Notes under the pieces: generated by a model
What the model was told of the DNA's origin: nothing
Databases searched by the model: none
What the model saw: the letters and a program-made list of their open reading frames with translations, nothing else
Assembly (NCBI GenBank): GCA_001303585.1
Contig: LJTT01000025.1
Span: forward strand, 1-64,000
DNA from: Betaproteobacteria bacterium SG8_41
GTDB taxonomy: Bacteria; Pseudomonadota; Gammaproteobacteria; Burkholderiales; SG8-41
DNA length: 64,000 bases
Direction: 5' to 3'
Program-made: the position numbers and the translations under genes
Shown: positions 1 to 8,430 of the stretch, piece after piece
How positions within the stretch are numbered: position 1 is the first letter of the stretch
Layout: each line of letters begins with the position of its first letter

Positions 1-235
1 TCGTAAATCTTAGAAACAAAGACATTTAACCGCAGATGAACGCAGATACACACAGATAGATCGATACAAAAATGAACAACCGTTTCACATTCTGGCCTCT
101 ACCTTCGAGGGCGCCGGTCACCGGTCACTGGTCACCGCAGTAATGCCGCAGATAAACGCAGATTTACAACACGGAACCCTGAAATCTGAACCTTGGACCC
201 GGAACGTTGAACCGGCAACCCGGAATAGTGTTTTT
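1..235. repeat. Degenerate short-unit intergenic repeats at the left edge
   Basis: This stretch has no gene. It holds several of the repeat families seen elsewhere in the window: CGCAGATGAA/CGCAGATACA units near 30-60, GGTCACCGGTCACTGGTCAC-type units at about 112-138, CGCAGATAAACGCAGAT at 150-168, and GAACC/GGAACC units at about 178-228. The upstream gene lies outside the window, so it cannot be judged whether these arrays follow a stop codon. Confidence 0.6.
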
Positions 236-302
236 GCCGCCGATGAATGACGATTACATGGTCGTAAAACGTAGAACTTCGGCCCTAGAACCCAAACCTA
301 AA

Positions 303-390
<88 letters not shown>

Positions 391-392
391 TA

Positions 393-1196
393 TCACTTGT
401 TCTTCCAGACAGGACGGCGCTTTGCGGCGAAGGCGTCAATGCCCTCGGCGGCGTCCTCGGTCATCATGTTCTCGACCATTGCTTCGGTCGCGAGGCGGTA
501 GGCTTCTTCAAGGTCCGCCTCGACCTGGCGGTAGAACAGACGCTTGCCGGCGCTGACGGCGATCGGGGTTTTTTCGAGGATCAATCTCGTCAGGTCTGCC
601 ATCTCCTCGTCCAGGCGTTCCGCCGGGGCAACGCGGTTGACAAGGCCATAGCTGAGCGCGGTGTCCGCGTCGATGGCTTCGCCGGTAACCAGCATTTCCA
701 TCGCGCGCTTGCGCGGGACGTTGCGCGCGACGGACACGCCGGGCGTGTTGCAGAACAGTCCGAAATTGATGCCGGAGGTCGCAAAGGTCGCGGCGCTCGA
801 GGCAACCGCCAGGTCGCATTGCGCGACGAGCTGGCAGCCACCGGCAAACGCAGGGCCGTGCACGCGCGCGATGACGGGCTGGGGCAGGCGAGTGAAGCTC
901 ATCATCACATGGGCAAAGCGCTCGAACACGTCCTGCGCGAAGCGGCGATCCCGATGGGCTCGCAGCTCCTTCAGATCGTGGCCGGCGCAGAAGGCCTTGC
1001 CGACGCCCGCAATGACGACGACCCGCACCGACTTATCGCTGGCGAGCTCGTCCACCGCCGACTGCAGCTCAATGAGCAACGCGGCAGAGAGCGAGTTGAA
1101 CTGTGCCGGCCGGTTCAGAGTAAGCGTGGCAATACCGTCCGCATCTGCGCGCAGAAGGAGACCGCTCCGCGCACCCGCCGGTTCAATAATTGTCAT
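393..1196 (-). CDS. Enoyl-CoA hydratase/isomerase family protein, ECHDC3-like
   Basis: A 267-residue crotonase-fold protein. The oxyanion-hole regions are visible (CAGHDLKEL at 70-78 and AGGCQL at 118-123). The two glutamates used by classical enoyl-CoA hydratases are both missing: the first position is Gln122 and the second falls on Gly142 in the ATSGINFG stretch. The segment around GLFCNTPGVSVAR and the following PRKRAMEMLVTG resemble the ECHDC3 branch, whose reaction is poorly defined. A strong GAGGAGG ribosome site precedes the ATG. It stands alone, downstream of a LysR gene on the same strand. Family assignment is firm; the substrate is unknown. Confidence 0.88.
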   Translation of the reverse strand: MTIIEPAGARSGLLLRADADGIATLTLNRPAQFNSLSAALLIELQSAVDELASDKSVRVVVIAGVGKAFCAGHDLKELRAHRDRRFAQDVFERFAHVMMSFTRLPQPVIARVHGPAFAGGCQLVAQCDLAVASSAATFATSGINFGLFCNTPGVSVARNVPRKRAMEMLVTGEAIDADTALSYGLVNRVAPAERLDEEMADLTRLILEKTPIAVSAGKRLFYRQVEADLEEAYRLATEAMVENMMTEDAAEGIDAFAAKRRPVWKNK

Positions 1197-1338
1197 AAAG
1201 TCCTCCTCGCGCCGATCTGTATTATAGGGCTGGCACCCAGAGGCGCGGCGCGCCTGCCGCGCGGACGACGATTTGGCCGGTGTAGGGCGAGCGGGGGGGG
1301 GAGCGCTTGTCCTACCCGGCGAGCTCTATCGATCGATT

Positions 1339-2325
1339 TTATGGCGCGATAGGGGGCTCGGGTTCGCGTGAGGTGGTGCGCAATTGCCGCAGGTGGTCGA
1401 GCACGAGTTCCTTGGCTTCCTTTCGGGCGAACGCCATGAAAGCCTCCGTCACCGCCGAGGGCTGTTTGCCGGCGGGGTAGACGAGATACCACTGTCCCTC
1501 GAGTGGGAACCCCTCCACGTCGAGGGTGGCAAGATCGTTTTGCTCGGTATCCAGGCCCAGCGTATAGCGCGACATGATCGATACGCCGAGGCCCGCGAGA
1601 ACGGCTTGTTTGATCGCCTCGTTGGTCGAGAGCTCCATACGCACCTTCGGCGCGATGCCGTGCCGCGCGAAAACCTGCTGGGCCACCATGCGCGTTCCCG
1701 AACCCGGCTCGCGCATGAGAAAAGGCTCTTCGGCGAAGCGACTGAACGGGATGCGGCGCTCTCCAGCGAGCGGATGGTCGGCGCGCGCGAACACGGTCAT
1801 CGGATTGGGAAGAATCGCCTGCGTTACCACCTCTTTTGTCGTCGGCGGATTGGCAAAAATATAGAGATCATCGGCGTTGGCCGCCATGCGCTCGATCAGG
1901 GTCTCGCGGTGGTGAATTTGCAGCGAGACCTCGATGCCCGGGTGTTCGTGCACGAATGCCGCCAGCAGCCGCGGCGCGAAGTATTTGCCGGTCGTGCTCA
2001 CCGCCAGGCGCAGGCGGCCCGACTTGAGTCCACGGATATCGGCGAGCCGATCCTCGACGTCGATCAGCTGCTGGAAGATCTCGTGGCAGGCCCGGTGCAG
2101 TTCGCGCCCGGCTTCAGTGAGATGCACGCTTTTGCCGATCTGCTCGAGCAGTTGCACGCCTACCGTCTCGGTGAGTTTCTTGATCTGTACCGATACGGTT
2201 GGCTGCGCGAGGTAGAGTTCCTCGGCTGCCCGAGTGTAGTTGCCGAGGCGGGCAACGGCCTCGAAGACGCTGAGCTGCGTGAGCGTACCGTGTTTGAGAT
2301 AGCGTCGAATCTTGCTTTGGGGCAT
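1339..2325 (-). CDS. LysR-family transcriptional regulator, CbbR-like
   Basis: A 328-residue LysR regulator. The N-terminal winged helix-turn-helix spans about residues 12-72 (LSVFEAVARLGNYTRAAEEL, then AQPTVSVQIKKL), followed by the usual periplasmic-binding-protein-like effector domain. The sequence most resembles the CbbR/RbcR-type subgroup, but no Calvin-cycle genes are nearby, so the target is unknown. I chose the ATG at 2325 because AGGAAAG lies just upstream and the family N-terminus (KHGTLTQLSVFE) follows within 20 residues; the longer open frame upstream looks non-coding. It is divergent from the riboswitch/TerC unit, with about 700 bp between them, and may control the enoyl-CoA hydratase-like gene downstream. 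Confidence 0.9.
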   Translation of the reverse strand: MPQSKIRRYLKHGTLTQLSVFEAVARLGNYTRAAEELYLAQPTVSVQIKKLTETVGVQLLEQIGKSVHLTEAGRELHRACHEIFQQLIDVEDRLADIRGLKSGRLRLAVSTTGKYFAPRLLAAFVHEHPGIEVSLQIHHRETLIERMAANADDLYIFANPPTTKEVVTQAILPNPMTVFARADHPLAGERRIPFSRFAEEPFLMREPGSGTRMVAQQVFARHGIAPKVRMELSTNEAIKQAVLAGLGVSIMSRYTLGLDTEQNDLATLDVEGFPLEGQWYLVYPAGKQPSAVTEAFMAFARKEAKELVLDHLRQLRTTSREPEPPIAP

Positions 2326-2689
2326 CGCTTTCCTCACGTTGTCGCGTTGGCAAAATCGCATGTTGGCGCCGACACATTCGTGAGCGCCAAAAGCAATGTG
2401 GCCTTCACCTCGGACAGGCGAAGGCCGCAAAAAAAGACCTCGCCAGTCTGGGCAAAGGTCTCGCTCACAACGCAACCCGTTGTCAACGGGGCCGGAGCAC
2501 TAAACCACTCGTAATGACGACCCCGCTGCAGCAGCGCCTCCCGGCCGCTGCTCAAGCTACTCCCCTTTGGAGGGACCGTTCCGTTTCCGAAACGAGGCCG
2601 GAGTTAATCATGATCCCTTGCCCCGCGTCAATCTGTGCGTCATTACAAAACACAATAGTTGTCATCCGGAAATGAAAAAAAAGCAAAAA

Positions 2690-2707
2690 AATACAATGAT
2701 ATGTATT
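2690..2707. promoter_or_regulatory. AATACA-N6-TGTATT inverted repeat in an AT-rich intergenic region
   Basis: A perfect 6-bp inverted repeat with a 6-bp spacer in an unusually AT-rich part of the gap between the LysR gene and the TerC gene. Spacing and symmetry fit a dimeric regulator site, possibly for the neighbouring LysR protein, but that is inference. The rest of 2326-2816 shows no gene; a TATAGT hexamer at 2743-2748 could be a -10 element for the riboswitch transcript, without a convincing -35. Confidence 0.35.
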
Positions 2708-2816
2708 GCGCTTCTTCATTTCTTATCCTGCTTCTCGTGTCTTATAGTCCACCCGTCTCTGGAAGAGGCGATGGTCGGACAGCGCGGGCAGGTGGCGTAG
2801 TTGACCAGAGGGTTCC

Positions 2817-2990
2817 TCGCAGAGGGGAGTAGCTTGCGGCGGCCTCAGGCAGGCCGTCTGCGGTGCAGCCGTCAATTCGGGGCGTTTCCCCCGGCTGTTC
2901 CGGTGAGCGCGAAGCCGTGGCTTCGCGCGCACAAGCGAGACCTTGCCGGACACGGCGGGTCGCGCTCCGTTCGTGTCGTGGCGGGAGGGT
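2817..2990 (+). promoter_or_regulatory. yybP-ykoY family Mn2+ riboswitch (candidate)
   Basis: Two conserved parts of the yybP-ykoY element are visible in order: GGGGAGTAGC at 2824-2833 and GCGAGACCTTGCC at 2935-2947. The second sits in a hairpin (AGCG...GCC with GGC...CGCT, about 2934-2966). The GC-rich segment between them can form the other arm. This family senses Mn2+ and commonly precedes TerC-like and other manganese-exporter genes, and here a TerC-family gene begins about 30 bases downstream. Likely role: turning on expression of the downstream membrane protein when Mn2+ is high. Exact ends and the switching hairpin were not resolved. Confidence 0.78.
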
Positions 2991-3021
2991 TTGTCAGACA
3001 CGAGATGGAAGGATCAGAAGG

Positions 3022-4287
3022 ATGGAACTGTTCTCTGCGGAGTTTTTCTCGGCGCTCGTCGCCATTATCGTCATCGACCTTGTGCTTGCGGGTGACAACG
3101 CGATCGTGATCGCGCTTGCTGCCCGCAACCTCCCTGCTCAGCTCCGCAAACGGGCGATCATCTGGGGCACCTTCGGCGCCATCGCGATGCGCACGGCGAT
3201 GACGCTCATCGTCGTGTGGCTGCTAAAGATTCCGGGTCTCATGCTGGTTGGCGGGTTGCTCCTGGTCTGGATCGCCTACCAGCTCCTGACCGACAACGAG
3301 GGTGGCGAATCGCAGCACGGCCGCAGCGCAACCAGCTTCTGGGGCGCGATGAAGACGATCGTTGTGGCCGATGCCCTGATGGGGCTGGACAACGTGCTGG
3401 CGGTGGCAGGCGCTGCCCACGGCAGCTTCGTGCTGGTCGTGCTGGGACTGCTGATCAGCATCCCCATCGTGATCTGGGGCAGCCACCTCATTCTCAAATA
3501 CGTCGAGCGCTTCCCGGTCATCGTGTACATCGGCGCGGGCGTGCTGGCCTGGACCGCGGTCAAGATGATCACCGGCGAGCCGATGGTGAGCGCATGGGCT
3601 GCGCAGAACGCGGCGCTGGTCTGGATCATCTATATCGGTGTGATCGGCGGCGTGCTCGGCAGCGGCTTTCTCATCAACCATGGCAGTACCCGGGCGCGTG
3701 TTGCGTCGCATTTGGTCGATTTTTCACTTGCGCCTGCAAAGGCTGGTGCCAGCGCGGGCATTCAAAACGGAGGGGCACACATGTTCAAGGTCCTTATTCC
3801 AGTCGATGGTTCACCCAACGCACTCAAGGCGGTGCAGCACGTCGCTCAGGATTGCATCAACAACGGCATGCGAGAAGTTCACCTGCTCAATGTGCGCACG
3901 CCGCTCACGCAGCACGCCGCGCGCTTCATCAGCAAGCGCGACCGGGCCGCCTACCATCGCACCGAGGCGGAAAAGGCGCTACAGCCGGCGCGCGCGCTTC
4001 TCGAACGATTCGGAGTGCCGTATGCGGCGCACACCGAGGTGGGCGACAAGGCACAGGTGATCGACCGCGTTGCGCAGCGCCTGCGTGTTGATCAGATCGT
4101 GATGGGAACGGCGCGGAAGAATTCGTTCACTCGAATGATCGAGGACTCGGTTTCGAACCGTGTTCTCGAGCTGGCGCGGGTGCCGGTAGCCATCGTTCCG
4201 GGCGATTCGGTGTCCAAGCTGGAGCGGATCGGCGTGCCGGCCGGCATCGGTGCGATGGTCGCGCTGCTCTTTGCAGCTGCCGAATAA
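3022..4287 (+). CDS. TerC-family (YjbE-type) membrane protein fused to a universal stress protein domain
   Basis: A 421-residue protein. Residues 1-230 are a TerC-family integral membrane domain with several hydrophobic helices and the acidic intramembrane motifs DLVLAGDNAIVIALAAR and ADALMGLDNVLAVAG, which are typical of Mn2+/metal exporters of this superfamily. Residues from about 254 (MFKVLIPVDGS) form a complete UspA domain (IVMGTARKNSF..., near the ATP-binding loop) ending in a short hydrophobic tail. The linker (LAPAKAGASAGI) looks like a translated intergenic repeat, so the fusion may have arisen by loss of a stop codon. A second start with its own ribosome site lies inside. The start at 3022 fits the TerC N-terminus. 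The upstream riboswitch predicts Mn2+-dependent expression. Confidence 0.88.
   Translation: MELFSAEFFSALVAIIVIDLVLAGDNAIVIALAARNLPAQLRKRAIIWGTFGAIAMRTAMTLIVVWLLKIPGLMLVGGLLLVWIAYQLLTDNEGGESQHGRSATSFWGAMKTIVVADALMGLDNVLAVAGAAHGSFVLVVLGLLISIPIVIWGSHLILKYVERFPVIVYIGAGVLAWTAVKMITGEPMVSAWAAQNAALVWIIYIGVIGGVLGSGFLINHGSTRARVASHLVDFSLAPAKAGASAGIQNGGAHMFKVLIPVDGSPNALKAVQHVAQDCINNGMREVHLLNVRTPLTQHAARFISKRDRAAYHRTEAEKALQPARALLERFGVPYAAHTEVGDKAQVIDRVAQRLRVDQIVMGTARKNSFTRMIEDSVSNRVLELARVPVAIVPGDSVSKLERIGVPAGIGAMVALLFAAAE
3769..3783 (+). promoter_or_regulatory. Internal ribosome-binding site and ATG for a stand-alone UspA product
   Basis: GGAGGGG (3769-3775) lies five bases before an in-frame ATG (3781) at which a normal UspA domain begins. 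It is as good as any gene start in the window. The same frame therefore could give both the TerC-Usp fusion and a 168-residue free universal stress protein. Seen in sequence; use of the internal start is inferred. Confidence 0.6.
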
Positions 4288-4402
4288 TCCCGCGTAAAGT
4301 GCGGGTCGTGTTGTGTGGCGCGGCGACACGGCCGTGCTGGCGCCGCGGTCCGAGCCGGTAACGACCGACGCGGACCGCCATCACACCACCGATACCTATT
4401 GC

Positions 4403-4438
4403 GGCCATCCAGATCGTCTGGATGGCCGTCACTTTTTT
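4403..4438 (+). terminator. Rho-independent terminator candidate after the TerC-Usp gene
   Basis: A perfect 11-bp stem with a 3-base loop (GGCCATCCAGA / TCTGGATGGCC, 4403-4427) is followed five bases later by a run of six T. It lies about 115 bases after the TerC-Usp stop. The remaining gap up to 4699 shows no convincing gene. Confidence 0.55.
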
Positions 4439-4699
4439 CGCCAAACCTTCTCCCTTACAAGAACCCCGAGTGGGTTCGAGCCGCGCTGGCCGGACTGCAA
4501 TGAGCGGTGTGGATCAATATGGTTCGCATGAACCGTGTTGGGGCTGCCACGGCGGCCATTCTGGTGACTGCGCTTCGAAACGATTGAAAATGCGGCGCGT
4601 TGACGCGGGGCGCACGATCGCCCGTCGCCCCGCGTGCGTGGTCCTGCGCTCGGTCGCATGATAGGATGGGCATGAAATTGAAAGCAATTCGAAAATCCC

Positions 4700-5305
4700 T
4701 TGAAGCTCTACGTCAACGAACGCTCGGGCAATTCGTACAAGCCGCGACTCCTGCTCTCGATGCTCGGCGTTCCGTGCGAGCTGGTTGCCGTCGACCTCGC
4801 CAGGCGCGAGCAGAAGCGGCCCGATTACCTGAAGCTCAACCCGCGTGGTCAGGTGCCGGTGCTCGAGGACGACGGCACGGTCATCTGGGATTCGACGGCG
4901 ATACTCGCGTACCTCGCGCGCAGGCACGGAGGCGATGCGTGGTTCCCGCTTGAACCGGAAGCGATGGCAAAGGTGATGCAGTGGCTTGCTTTTGCCCAGA
5001 ACGAGATTCACTACGGGCTGCAATTTGCCCGCGCCATCAAGCACTTCGGCCGACCGGGCAATCTGGAGGAATGTCGTGCATACGGCAGGACAGCGCTGGC
5101 CGTGCTCCAGGGCCGTCTGGCGAACCATCCTTGGCTTGCCCTGGAACGAATGACGATCGCCGACATCGCCTGCTTTCCGTACGTGGCGCTGGCGCCAGAC
5201 GCCGACATCGCTCTCGATGACTACCCGGGAGTCCTGGCCTGGATCGGTCGCCTCCAGGCCCAGCCCGGCTTTATTCCCCTCCCGGCGATCAAGAAGGCGG
5301 CCTAG
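4700..5305 (+). CDS. Glutathione S-transferase family protein
   Basis: A 201-residue cytosolic GST. Residues 1-80 form the thioredoxin-like domain (KLYVNERSGNSYKP..., then NPRGQVPVLEDDG with the cis-Pro motif and DSTAILAYLA), and the rest is the all-helical domain (MTIADIACFPYVALAP near 150-165). The start must be a TTG at 4700, since no ATG in frame lies near the conserved N-terminus; the ribosome site is weak. Only three bases separate its stop from the FIST gene, so the two are probably co-transcribed. Substrate unknown. Confidence 0.88.
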   Translation: MKLYVNERSGNSYKPRLLLSMLGVPCELVAVDLARREQKRPDYLKLNPRGQVPVLEDDGTVIWDSTAILAYLARRHGGDAWFPLEPEAMAKVMQWLAFAQNEIHYGLQFARAIKHFGRPGNLEECRAYGRTALAVLQGRLANHPWLALERMTIADIACFPYVALAPDADIALDDYPGVLAWIGRLQAQPGFIPLPAIKKAA

Positions 5306-5308
5306 ACC

Positions 5309-6415
5309 ATGCTGGAGTTCCGTTACGGGCATGCGAGCGCAGCCGACTGGCGCGAAGCCGCCGAGTCGTGCCTCGCGCAGCTTGGCCAGGGTGCCGCCAG
5401 CCTCGGTTTTCTTTACGTGACCGACGTGCTCGCCGATCACGTGGGCGACGTCCTTGCTTTCTTCAAAAGCCGCACCGGCATCCCGCACTGGGTGGGCACA
5501 GTCGGAATCGGGATCTGCGCCACGGCGAAAGAATATCTCGATGAGCCAGCGATCGCCGTTCTGGCGGGCGATTTCGAGCCGGATTCTTTCCGTGTCTTCT
5601 CCGGTGTGGCGGGTGCTGCGGATGTCGACAAGGTCGCGCTGAGGTGCGGCGATGCCGTGCCTAATTTCGCGATCGTGCATGCCGATCCCCTCAACCGTCG
5701 CCTGGGCGAGCTGGTGCCGCGCCTCGCGGGCAAAGTCGAAAGCGGATTTCTGGTTGGCGGCTTGACGAGCTCGAGGCGGCAGAACGTGCAGATCGCGGAC
5801 GGAATCGTCGAGGGCGGGCTGTCGGGGGTGTCATTTTCAGAGGGTGTCACGATCGCCACGCGTCTCACGCAAGGCTGCTCGCCAATCGGCGGAAAGCACG
5901 TCGTCACGACAAGCCAGCAGAACGTCATCATCAGCCTGGACGGCCGGCCGGCGCTGGATGTTTTTCGGGAGGACGTCGGCGAGACTCTGGGGCGCGATCT
6001 CAACCGCATCGGCGGCCACGTGTTCGCGGCGCTGCCCATACCGGGCAGCGACACGGGGGACTACCTGGTGCGCAATCTCGTGGGGATCGATCCCGCGAAC
6101 CGGCTGATCGCCATCGGTGAGATGGTGCAGCCAGGCGCGAGCGTGATGTTCTGCAAGCGCGATGCCGGCACCGCGCGTGAGGACATGGAACGGATGCTGG
6201 AGAGCATGCGCAAGGGGCTCTACACGCGCCCGCGCGGCGGAATCTATTATTCATGCCTCGGGCGCGGCGCAGGCTTGTTCGGCCCGGATTCCGACGAGCT
6301 CAAGCTGGTTCGCGAGGGACTCGGCGACTTCCCGCTCGTCGGATTCTTCTGCAACGGCGAGATTTCGCACAACCGGCTCTATGGTTACACTGGCGTGCTG
6401 ACGCTTTTCCTATGA
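5309..6415 (+). CDS. FIST-domain sensory protein (FIST N and FIST C)
   Basis: A 368-residue soluble protein with the FIST N domain (about 25-220; WVGTVGIGICA, GFLVGGLTSSR) and the FIST C domain (about 225-360; LYTRPRGGIYYSCLGRG and GDFPLVGFFCNGEI). FIST domains are thought to bind small ligands, perhaps amino acids, as input modules. Here the module is not attached to a signalling output domain. It sits in a likely operon GST-FIST-DUF599, with an ATGA overlap to the next gene. Function unproven. Confidence 0.9.
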   Translation: MLEFRYGHASAADWREAAESCLAQLGQGAASLGFLYVTDVLADHVGDVLAFFKSRTGIPHWVGTVGIGICATAKEYLDEPAIAVLAGDFEPDSFRVFSGVAGAADVDKVALRCGDAVPNFAIVHADPLNRRLGELVPRLAGKVESGFLVGGLTSSRRQNVQIADGIVEGGLSGVSFSEGVTIATRLTQGCSPIGGKHVVTTSQQNVIISLDGRPALDVFREDVGETLGRDLNRIGGHVFAALPIPGSDTGDYLVRNLVGIDPANRLIAIGEMVQPGASVMFCKRDAGTAREDMERMLESMRKGLYTRPRGGIYYSCLGRGAGLFGPDSDELKLVREGLGDFPLVGFFCNGEISHNRLYGYTGVLTLFL

Positions 6416-7119
6416 TGCTGTTCGACCGGTTTCTGGCGTCGCTCTCATTCACCTGGCTTGATCTCCTCGCGCTGGTGCTGTTTGCGGCGCTCTGGATCGG
6501 CTACCAGTGGTACTCGGATTACAGCGGAACGCCGCAGCCGCGGCTCGGCCGCGAGATGCAGCGCCACATGCGCGAGTGGGTCGTGCGGATGGTCGAGCGC
6601 GAAAATCGAATGGTGGACATCAATGTATTGCGCAACCTTACGCGGAGCTCGCAGTTCTTCGCATCCACCACTATGCTGATTCTGGGGGCGCTGGTGGCGC
6701 TGATGGGCTACACCGAGCGGGCGGCGAGCGTGATGGCAGAGCTGCCCTTCACGCAGCAGGTGTCGCAACGGGTGTGGGAGCTCAAGGTCCTCGTGCTGCT
6801 GCTGGTGTTCATCTACGCTTTTTTCAAGTTTTCCTGGTCCATCCGCCAGTTCGGGTTCTGCTCGGTTCTGGTCGGCGGGACCAAGAGATCGCCACCAGAC
6901 ACGGCGCAATACCTGCCGCAGATCGAGCGCATTGCGGTGGTGGCGTCCTACGCCCATCGCAATTTCAACCATGGGCTTCGCGCGTATTATTTCGGCGTGG
7001 CGGCGCTCGCATGGTTCCTGCACCCCGCGCTCATGATCGCGGTGACGCTGGGGGTGATCTACGTGCTGTATCAGCGCGAATTCCGCTCGCATACCCTCAC
7101 GGTAATGAGGGAGAGTTGA
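6412..7119 (+). CDS. DUF599 family membrane protein
   Basis: A 235-residue inner-membrane protein with about four hydrophobic segments (residues 12-32, 85-105, 125-147, 190-225). The conserved part (REMQRHMREWVVRMVERENR, then IRQFGFCSVLVG) matches the DUF599 family, which has no assigned function. The ATG at 6412 overlaps the FIST stop codon (ATGA), showing translational coupling; a second ATG follows at 6415. Confidence 0.85.
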   Translation: MMLFDRFLASLSFTWLDLLALVLFAALWIGYQWYSDYSGTPQPRLGREMQRHMREWVVRMVERENRMVDINVLRNLTRSSQFFASTTMLILGALVALMGYTERAASVMAELPFTQQVSQRVWELKVLVLLLVFIYAFFKFSWSIRQFGFCSVLVGGTKRSPPDTAQYLPQIERIAVVASYAHRNFNHGLRAYYFGVAALAWFLHPALMIAVTLGVIYVLYQREFRSHTLTVMRES

Positions 7120-7175
7120 GGCTGTGCGTTCCGCGCTGTAAGGCGGTACGGACGTGCCGTAAGAGAGCGTGACCA

Positions 7176-8240
7176 GTGCTGCTGCTCAGCAATGACGACG
7201 TGCAAAAGGTCCTCGATGTCGGCGCTTGCCTCAGTGCGCTCGAGGATGCCTATCGCGCCCAGGACGCGGGACGGGCGTTGAGCCGGCCGCGCACGCAGAC
7301 ACATGTGCCGCTCGCCGAGCCGGGCCTCACGTACTGCCTCAAGACGATGGAAGGCGCATTCCTGGACGGCCGTTACGCGACGCTGCGCCTTACCTCGGAT
7401 GTCGTCAGCGAGCGCGCGGTCGATGGCGTGACCCGGCGGGAAAAGCTCGCGCGCGGGCCCGGCGGCACCTACTGCGGGCTGATCATGGTGTTCAGCGTCG
7501 AACGCCTCGAACCGGTTGCGCTGCTGCACGACGGTTACCTTCAGCTCATCCGCGTCGCCTGCACCAGCGCATTGAGCGCGCGCCTGATGGCCCGTGCTGA
7601 TGCAGCAACGCTGGGTCTGCTCGGCACGAGCGGACAGGCGTGGGCGCACCTGCTGGCGATGAAAGAGGTGCGCCGGCCCGGGCGCGTGCAAGTCTACAGT
7701 CCCAATCCGGAGCACCGCACTATCTTTGCGGAACGGGCGCGCCGTGAGCTCGGCCTCCAGGCAGAGGCCGTCGACAGCGCCCGGGCCGCGGTATCAGGCG
7801 CCGACCTCGTTGTGGCAGCGACCAACACGAGCCAGCCCATTGTCGACGGCTCGTGGATCAAGCCCGGAGCGCACGTCGTGTCGATCGTGAGCGGCGACCA
7901 CGAGATGCAGCGCCGCGAGCTCGACGACGAGGTGTTCCGCCGGGCGGCGCTGGTGGTGGCGCATACAAAGGAGAGCGCCCGGCTGCAGCGGCATGGCGAT
8001 CTGTGGGAACCTGTCGCAGCAGGCATCCTCAGCTGGGATTCAATATACGACCTTTGCGAGCTGGTCGCGGGCCGTATCCCCGGGCGAGCGCGCGCCTCGG
8101 ACATCACGGTATTCAAGAACAACGTCGGTATGGGGCTGCAATTCGCGGCCATCGCGCCGCAGATCTACGAGCTCGCGCGAACGGCAGGCATCGGCCGGGA
8201 CCTCCCGGCGGAATGGTTTCTCGAGGACATGAAGCCCTAG
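7176..8240 (+). CDS. Ornithine cyclodeaminase/mu-crystallin family protein
   Basis: A 354-residue NAD(P)-dependent oxidoreductase-fold protein. The start is a GTG preceded by AAGAGAG. The substrate-binding N-terminal part (LLLSNDDVQKVLDVGACLSA) and the Rossmann segment (TLGLLGTSGQAWAHLLAM, residues about 145-162; IVDGSWIKPGAHVVSI) match the ornithine cyclodeaminase/ketimine reductase/alanine dehydrogenase superfamily. This branch includes many uncharacterised members, so cyclodeaminase activity should not be assumed. Directly after its TAG stop an intergenic repeat array begins. Confidence 0.88.
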   Translation: MLLLSNDDVQKVLDVGACLSALEDAYRAQDAGRALSRPRTQTHVPLAEPGLTYCLKTMEGAFLDGRYATLRLTSDVVSERAVDGVTRREKLARGPGGTYCGLIMVFSVERLEPVALLHDGYLQLIRVACTSALSARLMARADAATLGLLGTSGQAWAHLLAMKEVRRPGRVQVYSPNPEHRTIFAERARRELGLQAEAVDSARAAVSGADLVVAATNTSQPIVDGSWIKPGAHVVSIVSGDHEMQRRELDDEVFRRAALVVAHTKESARLQRHGDLWEPVAAGILSWDSIYDLCELVAGRIPGRARASDITVFKNNVGMGLQFAAIAPQIYELARTAGIGRDLPAEWFLEDMKP

Positions 8241-8242
8241 AT

Positions 8243-8330
8243 TCCGTGAATCGTGAATCGTGAAACGTGAATCGGACTCCGTTTAGCGCCCAGAATTTAG
8301 CCGCAGATAAGCGCAGACTTAACAAGAATC
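8243..8330 (+). repeat. Junction repeats after a stop codon: CGTGAATC and CGCAGATAA units
   Basis: Starting three bases after the cyclodeaminase-like stop are four CGTGAATC/CGTGAAAC-type units (8243-8274). After about 25 bases comes an AGCCGCAGATAAGCGCAGA copy (8299-8319). Both are in the orientation that I call sense, relative to the gene just ended. The next gene is convergent. Confidence 0.8.
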
Positions 8331-8430
8331 AAAAACTAATCCTTGAATGCCCCAATTTGGCGTGCTTGGCGCCCTGGCGGTTCAATACGGATCAGGCCGC
8401 GCAGCGCCCCCTTCCTTTGCACCATCGTTC

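Noticed and set aside
4127-4444. Minus-strand frame starting MAKKVTAIQTIWMAAIGIGG
   Set aside because: It overlaps the UspA coding region and a terminator hairpin and resembles no known protein; most likely a shadow frame.
4455-4510. A GGGTTCGAGCC stretch resembling the T-arm of a tRNA
   Set aside because: The flanking bases do not form the 5-bp T-stem, and no acceptor, D or anticodon arms are present upstream at tRNA spacing.
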